64,000 nucleotides of DNA from the NCBI GenBank assembly GCA_963575645.1, contig OY754473.1, positions 5,208,001 to 5,272,000 of the forward strand, in the 5' to 3' direction. Of this stretch, positions 28,446 through 40,569 are shown one piece after another (positions within the stretch are counted from its first letter, which is position 1; each line of letters starts with the position of its first letter). Below the pieces are notes generated by a model. That model did not search any database. It had not been told where the DNA came from and worked only from the letters and a program-made list of their open reading frames with translations. The position numbers and the translations under genes were made by a program. Source of the stretch: Xanthostigma xanthostigma (lineage: Eukaryota > Arthropoda > Insecta > Raphidioptera > Raphidiidae).

Positions 28446-28902
28446 CATTCGTTCTTTTGCACCATCTTATAATAATGTATACTAGTGCCTTGTTTATTTC
28501 CGAAAGTTATAGATCTAAAAATTTGAAAAAATCAGGCACATAAACATCTGAAGAAGATTACAGGAATACTATAGCGCATGAAGTACGTTCATGGCTGATC
28601 GTTTTTTTTTTTTTGTGAAAAAGCCACGCCTTGTTTTTTTAATTTTAATATTTTATCGCTTATCAGGTTTAAAATTTCGTTATCAACGTTTGTAATGTTT
28701 GTTCAATAGTCTTTTGAAATCTATATATTTTTTATTATCAATAGTTTCCGTTGTGTTATTGTATCGATATTTCAATTTTGTTTTTTTTTTTCAATAAGAA
28801 AATTTGTCGCAGATATTGCACATAAAAATAACTCGCATTTATCTTGAGAAATACAGTAGAAACTCTATAACTCAAACCTCGTAAAGTCAAAATACTTTCT
28901 AT

Positions 28903-29140
28903 AAAGACCGTTGCACACGAGGCTGGTTTTGCCGCTAGATTTGGCTGCTAGATTTCAAGCATATACTTTTATTCTATACTGAGCATAGGAATAAAATCGC
29001 AATCGAACTATTAGGGTGCAAACATATACTTCTGTCTTTTTTTACGCCGTAAGCACTGGCGTATCCAGGAGGGCAAAACAAGCACGGGGGACCCGGCTTA
29101 AGAAATTTCTATTTTGCCCCCTCCTCGGCCGAAAGCTGGG
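28903..29140. repeat. Family G end and a dispersed repeat shared with 61345-61465
   Basis: CCGTTGCACACGAGGCTGGT at 28909 is a family G end. TACTTTTATTCTATACTGAG through ACGCCGTAAGCACTGGCGTA (28967-29067) recurs in reverse complement at about 61355-61465. Confidence 0.6.
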
Positions 29141-29389
29141 TACGCCCATGTTAACGTCATAGAAAAAGACAAGGTATTTGAAACAGAGATACTTTATTCA
29201 GATCGAATGCAAGTACATCAACCAATCGTATCATCGGAGAAATCAGGGAATTACATCGAAGAAAGAGACGCAGACATATTTTCGATACGATTTGTTGCCT
29301 TCGCTCACCGCACATTAAGTAGATAGACAATGATTCATATAGTAAATTTTTAAATATATGGTTTCAAGCGTGCTGCGTTATGGCGTGTG

Positions 29390-29690
29390 TTCGCTTAACA
29401 CGATGCGTGTATTATTTTGAAGCTGGCTTTGTGGATTGATTTGGTGCGTGCGCAGTGACAGTTCGAACGTTTATTGTCTCTCAACAAATCACACACTATG
29501 ACGCCATGCTTGTTTGTGGGCGTTCGCCCATGTCGCTCTAAACAAGCAGACGAGCTAGCACGAAAAATAATCCCGGTTCTAATTTTGAAACCCGTCTTGA
29601 GACCACGCACGCGAGCCCGCGGTGACGTTATTTCCGTCTTCGCAGCTAGCGCGCCAACCAGCACATGTCCCAGCAGTAATCCAAGCGGCA
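29390..29690. repeat. Family G-related fragment
   Basis: Shares ACACACTATGACGCCATGCT, GTTTGTGGGCG and AGCACGAAAAATAATCCCGG with other family G pieces in this window. The ends are worn. Confidence 0.5.
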
Positions 29691-30389
29691 TCGTGTGGAT
29701 GTTATTCTTTTTTTTCGATACTTTGAAAATCAGACATTTTTAAAATTTAGAAAAAAACTAATTATATTTAGTTTTTTATTTTCACTTAAATTAATTTCGA
29801 AAACACACATCAATAATTTACATTATTATTAAAATTTTGTGTTAACCAAACACTTCTATTGATTAATTACATGCATAGCTTATCGGAATTATGATGGAGG
29901 AACTTCTATACCATATGACAAATATTATTCTCCTTCTAAACGGCTTGACCGATTTTGAAGAAACATTTTTTTTTCTATACTTATGGGGTCACCTGGATGT
30001 TTCTTAGCACCCGGTAGGTGGCCCTGTTGTCGAGAACCTTTTTTTTTTTATTTTCCCGACCAATTCCCGTGTCACAATTTTGACCGCGCTAATCTCCGAA
30101 ACCACTGAACAGATTTTAATGAAATTTTGTAAATGTGTCTTGCTTGGTGCAAGTTACGCTATAGAATAGTTTTTATTATATATTTTGTACACGGTATTTT
30201 CTCAAAAAACCTGTTTTAGTAACATGTAACCACATCTAATAGAATTTACTCAAAGCTATTAGTTCAGAAGCATACAAAAAATACTGTCTTAGTACGAAGT
30301 AGCGGCATCTGATAGAATAATTCGCTCAAGCTATATTTGCTCAAAGCTATTAGTTCAGACGCCGGGCCACAAACGAAATACATTTTGCA

Positions 30390-30625
30390 GAATTATATCT
30401 ATCGCACCCGGGTGAAACGGGACGGACCACTATCTCTGAAACTACTCATCCGATTTAAAAAAAAATCACCAATATTTAGAATGGACCTTCAGGGTGGATA
30501 CAGGTTATATATTATCGCGTTTAAATAAAAGCGCTTTTCGTGGAGACCAATTTTGCAACGCAAGTCGACGAAAAAATAGCGACAATCTACAAATCCGGGC
30601 GAAGTCGAACCGGACGGCTATTAGT
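30390..30625. repeat. Dispersed repeat, family J copy 2
   Basis: TCGCACCCGGGTGAAACGGG, CATCCGATTTAAAAAA and TATATTATCGCGTTTAAATA correspond, in part as reverse complement, to the copy at 12440. Confidence 0.5.
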
Positions 30626-31617
30626 CTTCTATGAAATAGTTGGCTAGTATGTTGTGTGGCGTGTGCCCATCACTTTTCGATAGACTGTTATAATATATGA
30701 CACATTAATATGGTGTATGTATTTTTTATCGATGTTTATGCTTTAAAAATAGGATGCACATGTGTTAAAGATCATGTAATGTGTCTGAAAATTGATAATT
30801 AAAATATGAAACATCGTAATTTGTATTACGCGGATTAGAGAAAAAAATTTCTCTGTACGTTCGTACCGCGAACCTTGAAATGAATGACGACATTTGGGTA
30901 CACATACTGAGTAATGTTTAGAAAATGCAGCCGACCTCAAAACGCTTTGTAATTTATTCAGCTGAATGGTAGTTTTCAAATCATAACAATTATTTAATTA
31001 AAGAGATGTTGGCTCTATAATTAAATACACAACACATAAACACACTTTTCGAAATGTTTTGCTTGTTGAAAAAGCTCCTGAAATATTATAAAAAATAATT
31101 GTTTTATTATCTATTTGTAACGTAGAATCCAACCCCTAAAAAATTGTGGAACGAGTCCAATGGACTGGAAACATGTTTTATCTTCTGGTGAAACTAGGGT
31201 AAAAGTTTTGAAATCAACAGACGATCCTGAAGGAGTATGACAAAGACCCGGATATGGATTTGTTACCTGCTATATCTATGCAACTCCGCAAGCGTCGTAG
31301 CTTTCTTCCCAGAACGCCAAATGTTTCCCTTGCAGAAAACAATGTGCCTCCAGCTGCCAGTTCACTAATTCTTTTGATATTTTATCGGAAAACTGTGTTA
31401 ATTTCGACTAGAAACACTTGGCTACCAGTTCATAATAGTATCCAGTTTAAAGGTACCGCTAGTACAAATAGACCGAAAATAATTCTGAAAATACGAAAAC
31501 ATTTCTGAATTATATTTACTTTGTTAGCACGCTGCGTAGTCCGTTTTAATTTTAACGAATTTTAAATGTGTATGTTTACGTTTTATTACGTGCAATTAAC
31601 ATTTTTAGGCCCCGGGC

Positions 31618-32279
31618 ACGATACGAGCGGTGAGCGTTGAGCGGCGAGCGTCGAGCGGCACTCGAGCGTCACCAGAGCGGCGAGGGTGGTCACGATACAA
31701 GCGGCGTTAGAGCGGCAACCTTGATTTGTATCCAGCCACCAGTGTGTCGTAATATGCCTTCGAGTGAGGACCTAGTACATCTTCTGTTGTTATCGGAAAA
31801 TTCAATATTGAAAAGGCGTGTAGTTCGGGGGTGCAAGCTTCCTTGTCAACGTAGTGTTCTTGAAGTTGTCTTTATCATTCCACAATGTTGAACGACACTG
31901 AACTTCACATATCAAACTTTCCATTTGAGTATCTCTAAGCTTTTTCAAAGCAACAATGTCCTTTTTCTTAAGTTTAGCCGGAGGCCCACGTGGTTCTTGC
32001 TCCTCTGACATCTTGAACTAGACTGAAAACCGTGGGAAGAAGCATGACTCATCTGAGCGTCGAGCGTCGTACAAAAAGTAATCGGGCAGGGTTTGGCGGT
32101 GCCTTCGACGCTAAGCGGCGCCGCTCACTGTCGCTCACCGCTCACGTCTATCGTGACACCCCTCTTCAAATTTGCACGGCAACATATGGAGCCCGATTGC
32201 AGAGCGGTGGCAGAGCGATGCCGCTCTGACGCTCGACGCTCATCGCTCGACGCTCACCGCTCGTATCGTGCCCGGGGCC
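31618..32279. mobile_element. PIF/Harbinger-type element
   Basis: GGCCCCGGGCACGATACGAG faces its exact complement, CTCGTATCGTGCCCGGGGCC, and TTA lies directly outside each end (31615-31617, 32280-32282). A 3-bp TTA duplication is the Harbinger signature. The subterminal regions are packed with GAGCGTCGAGCGGC-type motifs. It carries a MADF-like fragment on the minus strand. Confidence 0.85.
31802..32011 (-). pseudogene. MADF-domain-like fragment of the Harbinger element
   Basis: The frame begins MSEEQEPRGPPAKLKKKD and has MESLICEVQCRSTLWNDKD, which resembles the start of a MADF DNA-binding domain. Harbinger elements usually carry such a Myb/MADF accessory gene opposite the transposase. Only about 70 codons remain. 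On the + strand MPSSEDLVHLLLLSENSILK (31754) may be the facing transposase start; that is weaker. Confidence 0.45.
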
Positions 32280-33047
32280 TTACAGTCAAAAAATTCTCAG
32301 TAAACATTTGAGAATCTCTGGTGTATCCATTGAGTTGTGAACATAGAATCATAAAGCAAAGCTTTGAACTTACACTCATGGAATAGGCGCAATGTGCGCA
32401 ACGTATGAGAGAAAAGGATAGATAGAAGAGATTGTGTATTAGAAACTTGGTATACAAGTGGGACAGATAGTGTAGGAAACAGTTTTGGCATTGCGTTGCA
32501 ATTCCCGTTTTTACAGTTCTATGGAATGACGTACTTATAAAAAAAGACTCCATTCGTGCTATATCAATGGACCTTTAAAAAAAAGAATGAGATATATAGT
32601 CGTTTCAACGTGCTAGAATGAAATATCCTATCAATTATAATATCAATGATGCATTGACAAATGCAGCGCCCTGTCGGACGTTGGTTTCGTAGTTGAGTCA
32701 TTTCATTTCAATACGCCACAGGATGACAGAATTGTACAGTGGGAATGAGTTTAATTTAATAATAAAAAGTGCACTTAATTGTGGTTTAACTGATTAATCA
32801 ATGAGTGTTATTAGTTTATAAACAATAGTTGAAACAGTGTCTATCGATAATTTGAAAACAATTGCATCACAAGTGGGCAGCTAGTATTATCTCTGTCATA
32901 TTAGTTAGGTTATGATATTATTTCTGGAAAAAATATATATAAGTGAATGAACTTGAGTAATCGGGGGAGTACGCCCACTTTTACAAGCGTATCAATTAAG
33001 GAATTAAGCCTTTGTTTAGCGTTTTAATCAATTTAAATTAATGTATA

Positions 33048-34724
33048 ATGTCTGGGTTTCAAGTTCGTGCCCTGTACGATTTTTCTGGCGAATCAAATAC
33101 AGCTGAGCTATCGATAACTGCCGGTGAAATATTAACAGTGACTCGCAGTGATGTCGGGGAAGGTTGGTGGGAAGGTACCAATAACATCGGCAAGACCGGT
33201 TTGTTCCCGGCTGCTTACGTAGAGACCGTATCGACGAGCGGACCTCCGAGCCAGCCGCCTCCGGTGCTACCGGCTAATATCGAAGACGACTGGGCCGAAA
33301 CGCCGCCGCCGAATAATCAGCAGCAAGACGTCGATGGCTGGGACGATGACTGGGATGAAGATACTTATTCGGAGATTGGACCTTCGCATCAACAGGCCAA
33401 CGCCCAGAACCAGCTGTATGCCAACGAATCGGTCGCCACGAGCATGCCTTTGCCGCCTCCGCCTCGCCAACTCGAAGACGGCGACAGCGTTTCCAATTTC
33501 GGAGGAGACAATCGAGGAACGGTAACGAAAAAGAATTTGAATCGGTTTTCTAATTTTGTTAAATCGGGAGGTGAGAGTTATATTTTAGGTACTTTGAAAG
33601 TTCATATATCCGATGCCGATAAAGTGTTTGTCGTATCGGTAGAAGACGGTTACGCATGGTCTCCGATAACGCAAGGGTACACCGTCATCGTGGCGTCGCC
33701 AAAGAAAGAATCGAAATTAAAAGGTTTGAAAAGCTTCATAGCTTATCAGCTAACTCCGAGTTTTAATAATATTCAAGTGTCGAGACGATACAAACATTTC
33801 GATTGGTTGCACGAAAGACTGTCGGAGAAGTTTTGCTTAATTCCCATACCGCCGCTTCCCGATAAACAGATATCGGGGCGTTACGAAGAGCAATTTATCG
33901 AGCACAGACGCGTACAGCTGCAGGAGTTCGTCAATTGGGTCTGTCGACACCCGGTGCTATCTCGCTCGGAAGTATGGCAACACTTCCTGACGTGTACGGA
34001 CGAGAAACGTTGGAAGGCCGGTAAACGTCAAGCCGAGAAAGATCCGTTGATCGGTGCTAATTTCTGCATAGCGATCGAATCGCCGGAAAAGAGTCTTTTG
34101 GCGAGCTACGTCGATCATCAAATCGACAAATGTTCGACGTTTATTCATAGCTTGGATTCGGCCGTAAAGAATTTGGTGAACACCGCGCAAGACCAAACAA
34201 AAAAACATCAAGGGCCGTACAAGCGAGAATTCCAGAAGATCGGCGAAAGCTTCTTCAATTTCGGCAGCGCGCTGGAATTGGACGAGGAGAACGTTATACC
34301 GTCGTCGAAATTAACGACGGCCATTAAAATGACCGGAGGCGTTTACATCGAAATCAGTCGCATGTTCGAGGACCAGCCGAAATACGATTGGGAACCGTTG
34401 GCCGACAAATTGCACATTTATAAAGGCATCACCGGATCGTTTCCGGACATTCTGACCGTACACAAAGGCGCCATGCAGAAGCGAAAAGACTGCGAAAAAC
34501 TTACGTCGGATCACAAAATGGAGGTGGCGCAGTTGAACGAAGTCACTAGAAGAACGGATGTCGTATCGTACGCGGTTTTAGCAGAAATTAATCATTTCAA
34601 AACCGAACGAACCATAGACTTGAAACAGGCGATGCAAAGCTATTTACAACAACAAATTCATTTTTATCAACGCATCGTCAATAAATTACAAACAACTTTA
34701 GAACTGTACAACGATGAAGAATGA
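33048..34724 (+). CDS. SH3PX1: Sorting nexin SNX9/18/33 family (SH3PX1 type)
   Basis: A 558-residue protein in one uninterrupted exon. In order: SH3 domain (about 4-60; ALYDF at 8-12, [14 protein letters not shown]), a Pro-rich and acidic linker (about 60-165, with [14 protein letters not shown] patches as in clathrin/AP2-binding linkers), a PX domain (about 205-315; RRYKHFDWL and IPPLPDKQ for phosphoinositide binding) and a BAR domain (about 320-555). The family curves plasma membrane and links dynamin, WASP and actin during endocytosis. Start: ATG at 33048 is immediately before the SH3 domain, as in relatives. Length is close to the Drosophila protein. Upstream and downstream are repeats; a variant poly(A) signal ATTAAA lies at 34770. 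Lack of introns could mean an intron-poor gene or an old retrocopy, but the frame is intact. Confidence 0.95.
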   Translation: MSGFQVRALYDFSGESNTAELSITAGEILTVTRSDVGEGWWEGTNNIGKTGLFPAAYVETVSTSGPPSQPPPVLPANIEDDWAETPPPNNQQQDVDGWDDDWDEDTYSEIGPSHQQANAQNQLYANESVATSMPLPPPPRQLEDGDSVSNFGGDNRGTVTKKNLNRFSNFVKSGGESYILGTLKVHISDADKVFVVSVEDGYAWSPITQGYTVIVASPKKESKLKGLKSFIAYQLTPSFNNIQVSRRYKHFDWLHERLSEKFCLIPIPPLPDKQISGRYEEQFIEHRRVQLQEFVNWVCRHPVLSRSEVWQHFLTCTDEKRWKAGKRQAEKDPLIGANFCIAIESPEKSLLASYVDHQIDKCSTFIHSLDSAVKNLVNTAQDQTKKHQGPYKREFQKIGESFFNFGSALELDEENVIPSSKLTTAIKMTGGVYIEISRMFEDQPKYDWEPLADKLHIYKGITGSFPDILTVHKGAMQKRKDCEKLTSDHKMEVAQLNEVTRRTDVVSYAVLAEINHFKTERTIDLKQAMQSYLQQQIHFYQRIVNKLQTTLELYNDEE

Positions 34725-34769
34725 GCCAATGGGATTCGTCGATTTGAATTTCGTCAATAACAAATTTCT

Positions 34770-34775
34770 ATTAAA
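34770..34775 (+). terminator. Possible poly(A) signal of SH3PX1
   Basis: ATTAAA, the commonest variant, 46 nt after the stop codon. Confidence 0.4.
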
Positions 34776-34865
34776 AAGTGTAATACAGAAATGATCGATT
34801 GTATTTATTAGATTAATATTTATTTTATGGCCAATACTAGGATTTAGTATTATGGGAAATGTTTA

Positions 34866-35438
34866 CAGTCTGTAAACACGTAAGGTGCACATAGGGAAAT
34901 TAGCATTGGGAAAAAATACTTGGATCAGAGTTAGCCATGACTGCATTAATTGTTATTTCTATTGAATTATCGTGGTAATCTTGAGGATTTCTATTTTATT
35001 TTGATTTATTTTTATTTTACTTGGCTTTTTTAATAATAAAAAACTCTTATAAATCATTATTTTAATTTTTTTGTACAAAAATAAAACAAAAAAGCAACTC
35101 CATCTGTTTGGAAACATTTCATTCAAAAATTGCCTGACTGGTATGATGTATGCGCGTTGGTAAATCAGTGACCCAATGTCTTTAGGTTCAACACGAATAG
35201 GCGGAGATATTTGATCTCGCACCATATTTAAGTATTTTTGGGAATTTAATGTCCCATTAATAAAAAAAGTCTGATTATGTTATAATCATTTGAATATTTT
35301 CTTCGGTAGTATACACATTCATTTTGCAAAAGAATATTATTTGTCAAATTGAAAAACAAGATTTCAAGGCTCACTCTGATCCAGTCATTTTTTCCCAATG
35401 TTAATTTCCCTATGTGCACCTTACCTGTTTACATACTG
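34866..35438 (-). mobile_element. Family E element, copy 2 (mariner-related)
   Basis: Starts CAGTCTGTAAACACGTAAGG, ends TTACCTGTTTACATACTG; inverted relative to 21008-21582 and nearly the same length. The minus-strand frame keeps IPVRQFLNEMFPNRW, a mariner-transposase-like piece. It inserted about 140 bp after the sorting nexin stop. Confidence 0.78.
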
Positions 35439-35562
35439 TATAAAAATCTATACACTTGCAAATTTGTAATTTTCATATTTTGATGTTACAGGGAAAATTT
35501 TTGCAGTCTCACTTATTACAGTGGAACGTTATTTTAGTTTTGTTGGGGTCATCTTGCAAGTA

Positions 35563-35756
35563 CAGTAGACTTTCACTAATCCAGCACTTAAATAGTCCGG
35601 GACGTCCAATAATCCAGCACCCTCCGCTCACCCCTCCCTACTGTTATCATTTTATGAAATGCTTTATTTTATTTACATATTATGAATTTTTCTATACAAT
35701 CCAATAATCCGGAACATCCTAGTTTTTAATAGTGCCGGTTTAGGGAGACTTTACTG
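35563..35756. mobile_element. Tigger-type MITE
   Basis: CAGTAGACTTTCACTAATCC faces TTTAGGGAGACTTTACTG with TA flanks. The interior repeats AATCCAGCAC and AATCCGGAAC. Confidence 0.8.
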
Positions 35757-36793
35757 TACTCGTCGTTCCAAAGATGTTTCAACTCTTGCCTTTATTATCA
35801 CATAACCTCGTTCTGCCAAACGTTTTTGCGGAGAATTTTTTAAACAATAGATGGCGCAGTAATTGTTATCGGTCATTTTTTTTAAATCTGAGTTTAATCA
35901 ACGCTACTGATACACGGTCATTTGTTTTTGAAACAAAACACTCGTGTTACAGCTAACAGTATTGTGTCAAGAATGTCGTAGCATTTCAGTTGAATAATTT
36001 TAATTCAACATGTAAATTTGTATATACTTCGAGATAAAATATCCGAAATTGAATCCTAATAGAAAGTTATATTATGTTGTCGGTTTTGTGGTCATTTGTG
36101 GTAGCGCAGGTATCTGTGGGGTACAAGCAACACATTATGCTATGAAATCCGAGCTGGCAACAAAAACCGTATTTTTTTTTGACGGTTCCCGTCGCAATAA
36201 GATATACCGCCATCGCAGACTTTTTTATAGAAAATTTTATACTCTGCTAAATTGTTGATATGTCATTTTGTCTTTACTAGCTCATGATTTTCACACCATT
36301 AAAAAAGTTGTAAAAAAAATTTTTCACAATTACAAAGACGCCATTTTGGTAAGTTCCACCGCGATAATTTTGATTCTGAATGTTCTTAACTTTCGACAAA
36401 TGATATGTTTTTTTTTCGTATAACGTGCCGCTATTTCTAACGTAGAGGTACCTATGCTACCAGAAAAATAACCCTCAAAAGGAAACGCAACATTGGGACT
36501 GATTAAAAAAAAATGCAAACAGGCCGCAAAAGCCGTCATAATCGACGTTATTCTATTGTTATTTGCTTATTTTTGGATTTTTAAACAATTGAAAAGTGAA
36601 GTTTTACAGTATTATAGTAGTGATCGAAATTTTTGTGCATATTGGCTGACATTTTTAAATGTTTAGAAGATATTTTTAAAACATATTTTGCGTTGTTTAA
36701 ATGTGCAAAGCTAAACTATTTGTGTCTAAACAAACAAATTATTTAATTATTACGTTGTATTTATTAGGTCGCATATTTTATATTTGCGGAATT

Positions 36794-36972
36794 ATACAGA
36801 GTGTCCGTCGTTTTGACAGTTTGCAATTTGTACATTTCTAATAAAGCGAAATGTCGCTTTTACACTCGATTAGAAAATAAAAAAGGAGTACTTTTTACAA
36901 TGTTTTCCATAGTAATTCGAAATATTTGTTTGACAAATTGGCTAGATTGTTAGATCGATGGACACGCTGTAT
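36794..36972. mobile_element. Short MITE with CAGAGTGTCC ends
   Basis: TACAGAGTGTCCGTCG faces CGATGGACACGCTGTA, both next to TA. About 178 bp, no coding. Confidence 0.6.
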
Positions 36973-37749
36973 ATTTTGCAAAAGATTACTGTAAAAACAG
37001 TTGTTCCATGACTTTCGGTACGCTGCAATTGTTTTAAAACAGACTGAAGAAAACAATCACGAATCATTGATAGTTAAAGTTTTGACCAAAAAAAAATTGA
37101 GGAGATAAAAGTCGTTTAAAATAATTATGCTTTCAAATTGTGGGCTGCAATTTTAGTTTTTATTATGTAGTTATATTCAACTTCCCGTTAATTCCATTTT
37201 AATTACAAGCTTTTTGGTAAAAGTGCGCCGTGTTACAATGTCAGAAAATAGGCGATTGCGAACGAGGTTGACGATTGCTCGTCAGAACGCGGCGAGAACG
37301 GCAGTCACACGAGTCGCAATCGTCAATTTTGCCCGAGCATCACACAGTGCTTTTTTGTAATGATTGCATTGAAGGAACAATATTGAAACAAACAAAAACT
37401 TTTTTCCGAATATGCACTCTCAATGCAAGTATATACAAAAACGCGTTTAAATTGTCAACGAATAAAAACAAAATAAAACTTATCCGGGTTTTGTTTTTTA
37501 AGCTGTTATTCAAAATAGTAATATTTATAATTAAAAAATACTCTCGATATAAACCTATTTTTTCAATAACTGAATTTTAGATTCTACAATTTAAGTATAA
37601 ACTATTAAACTATATCAAAACAAATAACTGTGATCGTACCATTTATATATTAACTGAATTTGTATAATATACTAGCGCAAATTATTATTTTATTAGGTTT
37701 TATTTAAAACAAATTATTACCGATAGGTTGTAAAAATGTCGATTCCAAA

Positions 37750-37970
37750 ATTGACGTAAAGCATGGACTGCGCATGCCCTATTTCAGCTATGCGTCGGAG
37801 CGAGATGAACAATGGTAACTACCTCTTGTTTCTTTTTTTAAGAATGCTATTGGTGAATTTACTCGGCATGAACTGCGCTTTCCTAACCTCAAAAAGGGAC
37901 ATGTCTTTTTTGAGTTGCTTATTCTGACCGATTATGCAGTCCATTCTTTAAGTCAATTGCCCCGAACAAA
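37750..37970. mobile_element. Short MITE with GCATGGACTGC ends
   Basis: ATTGACGTAAAGCATGGACT at the left faces AGTCCATTCTTTAAGTCAAT at the right (one or two mismatches). About 220 bp. Confidence 0.5.
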
Positions 37971-38549
37971 TAGTTCATTTTACAATAGAGCTCTGTTTCA
38001 GCGACTCGCGATTGTTTGTTATTCTTTTTTTTTTAATATTTGTTGAGATATTCTTTTGTTATATATTTTCTGTTATTTACGGAAGTAAAGGTGACAAATT
38101 TGTTATGAACCGCGTTGTTTATTGAACTATTTGTTTAAAAAAAAAACAATAATTATGGGAAATGTATTAATTATTTTTATGTAAATTATATTATAATGCT
38201 ATTATATATTTTTTAACCATATAAACACGAAAATATACAAATAGATATATCACAAAATAATTTCTTTTTTTTCTGTACCTTTATCTTCAGTTAAGAGTCC
38301 ATAGGTTATTGAATCTATCATTGAATAATCATAAGGTAAATAAAAAAATAATTTTAAAAATAAAACAATTTTGTGTCAACAGATTATCTATCTAGTAAAG
38401 TTGTGTCTCCAATGAAAACCGAATTGAAGAAGTTAACTTTAAACAAAGGAGGCTATAGAACGTAATTTCATATGTTTAGACGCCGACTACCTCAGTTGTT
38501 AAGCGTCTATAATCTACAAACTGCGAGTCGTCAAGTTTAACCTTAAAAA

Positions 38550-38935
38550 CACGAGACTGAATTTGCCGCTAGGTTCCTTGCTAGATTTGACTACTAGTTT
38601 TCTAGCGCTGGTTTTCTTGATTGCTTTTATGTGCTCACTTCACACGAGACGTCTTTTCAAGCTTGTTTTGTGGATAGATCTGGTGCGCGCGCAGCGACAG
38701 TTCAAATATAAACACAGAGCAAAACGTGTCTGTGTTCTAACTCCGAGCAGAATTACGCCGCGTTGGTTTGTGGGCGTTTGTTCAAGTCGCCCACGTGACA
38801 AGATATACTGTTTCCTGATTGATTCTTTTTCAGAGCCAGCAGAGGACCTATAGCAAGAAAAATAGTCCCTGTCCTAATTTTAAAATCTATCTTGTGAGCT
38901 AGCAGGCGAGCTCGCAATGACGTCATATCCAGCCC
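38550..38935. repeat. Family G-related fragment
   Basis: Shares TTTGTGGGCGTTTGTTCAAG, CGTGACAAGATA and TGTTTCCTGATT blocks with 17614-17861 and 62655-62890. It ends where family A begins. Confidence 0.5.
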
Positions 38936-38940
38936 CGTAT

Positions 38941-39321
38941 AACACGCGCCACGAATCTAAAAGGCTCGGAAGTTAGATGCGAATGCAGGCTTGCGCTTGT
39001 ACAGTCTGTTGAAAATATAGTACGCGCCACGAATCTAAAAGGCTCGGAAGTTAGATGCGAATGCAGGCTTGCGCTTGTACAGTCTGTTGAAAAACTACAA
39101 ACTCGCAACTCAACAAAACTAAAGTAGCAATAACAACTTGACAATAGCGTACTCGACTGTACTCTAAAGCAGGAAAGCGACAAAGGCAACGAGCGATCAC
39201 GGCCAATTACCGACGAGCGCACGTTCCTTGCAGGTAGCTGGGAGGTGGTGGAAGTCTGAACGCCTCTAAAATTTTCCTTTGCGACGCTGTTTGTGATCAA
39301 CTTCCGAACCTTTTAGATCCG
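38941..39321 (-). mobile_element. Family A MITE, copy 4, with a partial second copy in front
   Basis: A 75-bp start of the element (38941-39015, ACACGCGCCACGAATCTAAA) is followed at about 39019 by a whole copy starting TACGCGCCACGAATCTAAAA. The far end stops at TTTTAGATCCG without the final GGCGCGT. This looks like one copy landing in another, followed by loss, or a slippage duplication. Confidence 0.85.
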
Positions 39322-39717
39322 GCCAGCAGAAGTTCAAACAGTGTTTCCAGCCTCGTGCAGTGCAGTCTATTCGTTGCTATTTTTCGTCTTGACGAACCGC
39401 TACTGTGTAGAGCCACAGTGGACTATTTTTTTTTAATGTTAATCGATTATTGCAAACCAAAGCTGTCTCGATTTATGCAAGTGTGTCAACAATAGTTCTA
39501 ACCGTGACCTATTGAATTAAAAACTGCACGCAGTTTAATGATTAATCGTTTGCTAGCTGCCTACTTCTTTGGTGATATCGATTTGTTGATAAGTATACGT
39601 TTTTAAATCAAATATTCTTTTTTTAAAGCTTTGCGTCAACTGATACAGTTATCTAGGCCTATAGTGTCGGGCCAGGTTCAATAATCATTTTGCTACTGAA
39701 CTATATTTAATCAGCCC

Positions 39718-40029
39718 CGGATCTAAAAGGTTCGGAAGTTAGTCACAAACAGCGTCGCAAAGGCACATTTTAAAGCCGTTGATATCCCCACCAACTCCCA
39801 GCTACCTGCACGGAACGTGCGCTCGTCGGTGATTGGCTGTGATCGCTCGTTGCCTTTGTCACTTGTCGCTTTCCTGCTTTAGAGTACAGTCGAGTACGCT
39901 ATTGTCAAGTTGTTATTGTTATTTTAGTTTTGTTGAGTTGCGAGTTTGTAGTTTTTCAACAGACTGTACAAGCGCAAGCCCGCATTCGCATTTAACTTCC
40001 GAGCCTATTAGATTTGTGGCGCATATTAT
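39718..40029 (+). mobile_element. Family A MITE, copy 5
   Basis: Starts CGGATCTAAAAGGTTCGGAA (the ACGCGCCA tip is gone), ends GATTTGTGGCGCATATTATA. Confidence 0.87.
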
Positions 40030-40569
40030 ACAGATAGATATCTGTTCATGCAAAAAGTCTTTTCCACCAACAAATAAAATATTTATCACGTGAACAGCAC
40101 ACGCTCTGTCAGCATGTGCAAATAATCTGGTTGATTGTTGCACTGTCTTCTGATGTGTTGAGTTTCAAGCGATCGCATTCAGGCGTTGATCAACTTTATT
40201 GCTATATCAGTTCTTGCGAGACCCGGCTCTCTAGAAGCTCTTCCTTCTGACCCTGCGTCTGCGTATTCGCGTAAAAAAGGTGGAAATAGGGCTTACGTCG
40301 CTTACCAAATTTTGCGACCTGCGTTTGGCATAGGTACTAACAAGATTAATTGAAGATCGCCGGTTACGAGAAAAAATAGTTAACGTGTATATGAGAGAGT
40401 CAGAATATAAACAAACGAAAATCGAAGACTCGCTTTAAATTATTTTTGTTTATGCTGAATGCCAAAGTTATGCAGTCATCTATTAAAACAACTGAAAGGT
40501 ATTTTTACTACAAAGAAATACAGTTTCAAGATTGTTACTCTGAACGAAAACACATGTTGTCAATATATA

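Larger units (their letters stand above)
22048..33047. other. Repeat-filled interval between troponin I and sorting nexin genes
   Basis: Families A, B, F, G, I and J, a SINE, Tigger MITEs and a Harbinger-type element are listed separately. Stretches without recognised features include 24530-25390, 25860-26400, 26730-27750, 29700-30390 and 30630-31610. The last 400 bp probably hold the promoter and 5' UTR of the sorting nexin gene, but no TATA box or initiator could be fixed. Confidence 0.6.

Noticed and set aside
36016..36258. Frame with KLYYVVGFVVICGSAGIC, like a small membrane protein
   Set aside because: It has no ATG (only TTG), no clear acceptor, runs into a poly-T stretch and shows no family I recognise.
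39833..40093. Recurring frame MAVIARCLCHLSLSCF (also at 27862, 39300 minus, 49274, 62204)
   Set aside because: It is the shared interior of family A MITEs, open to different extents in each copy and crossing the element ends.
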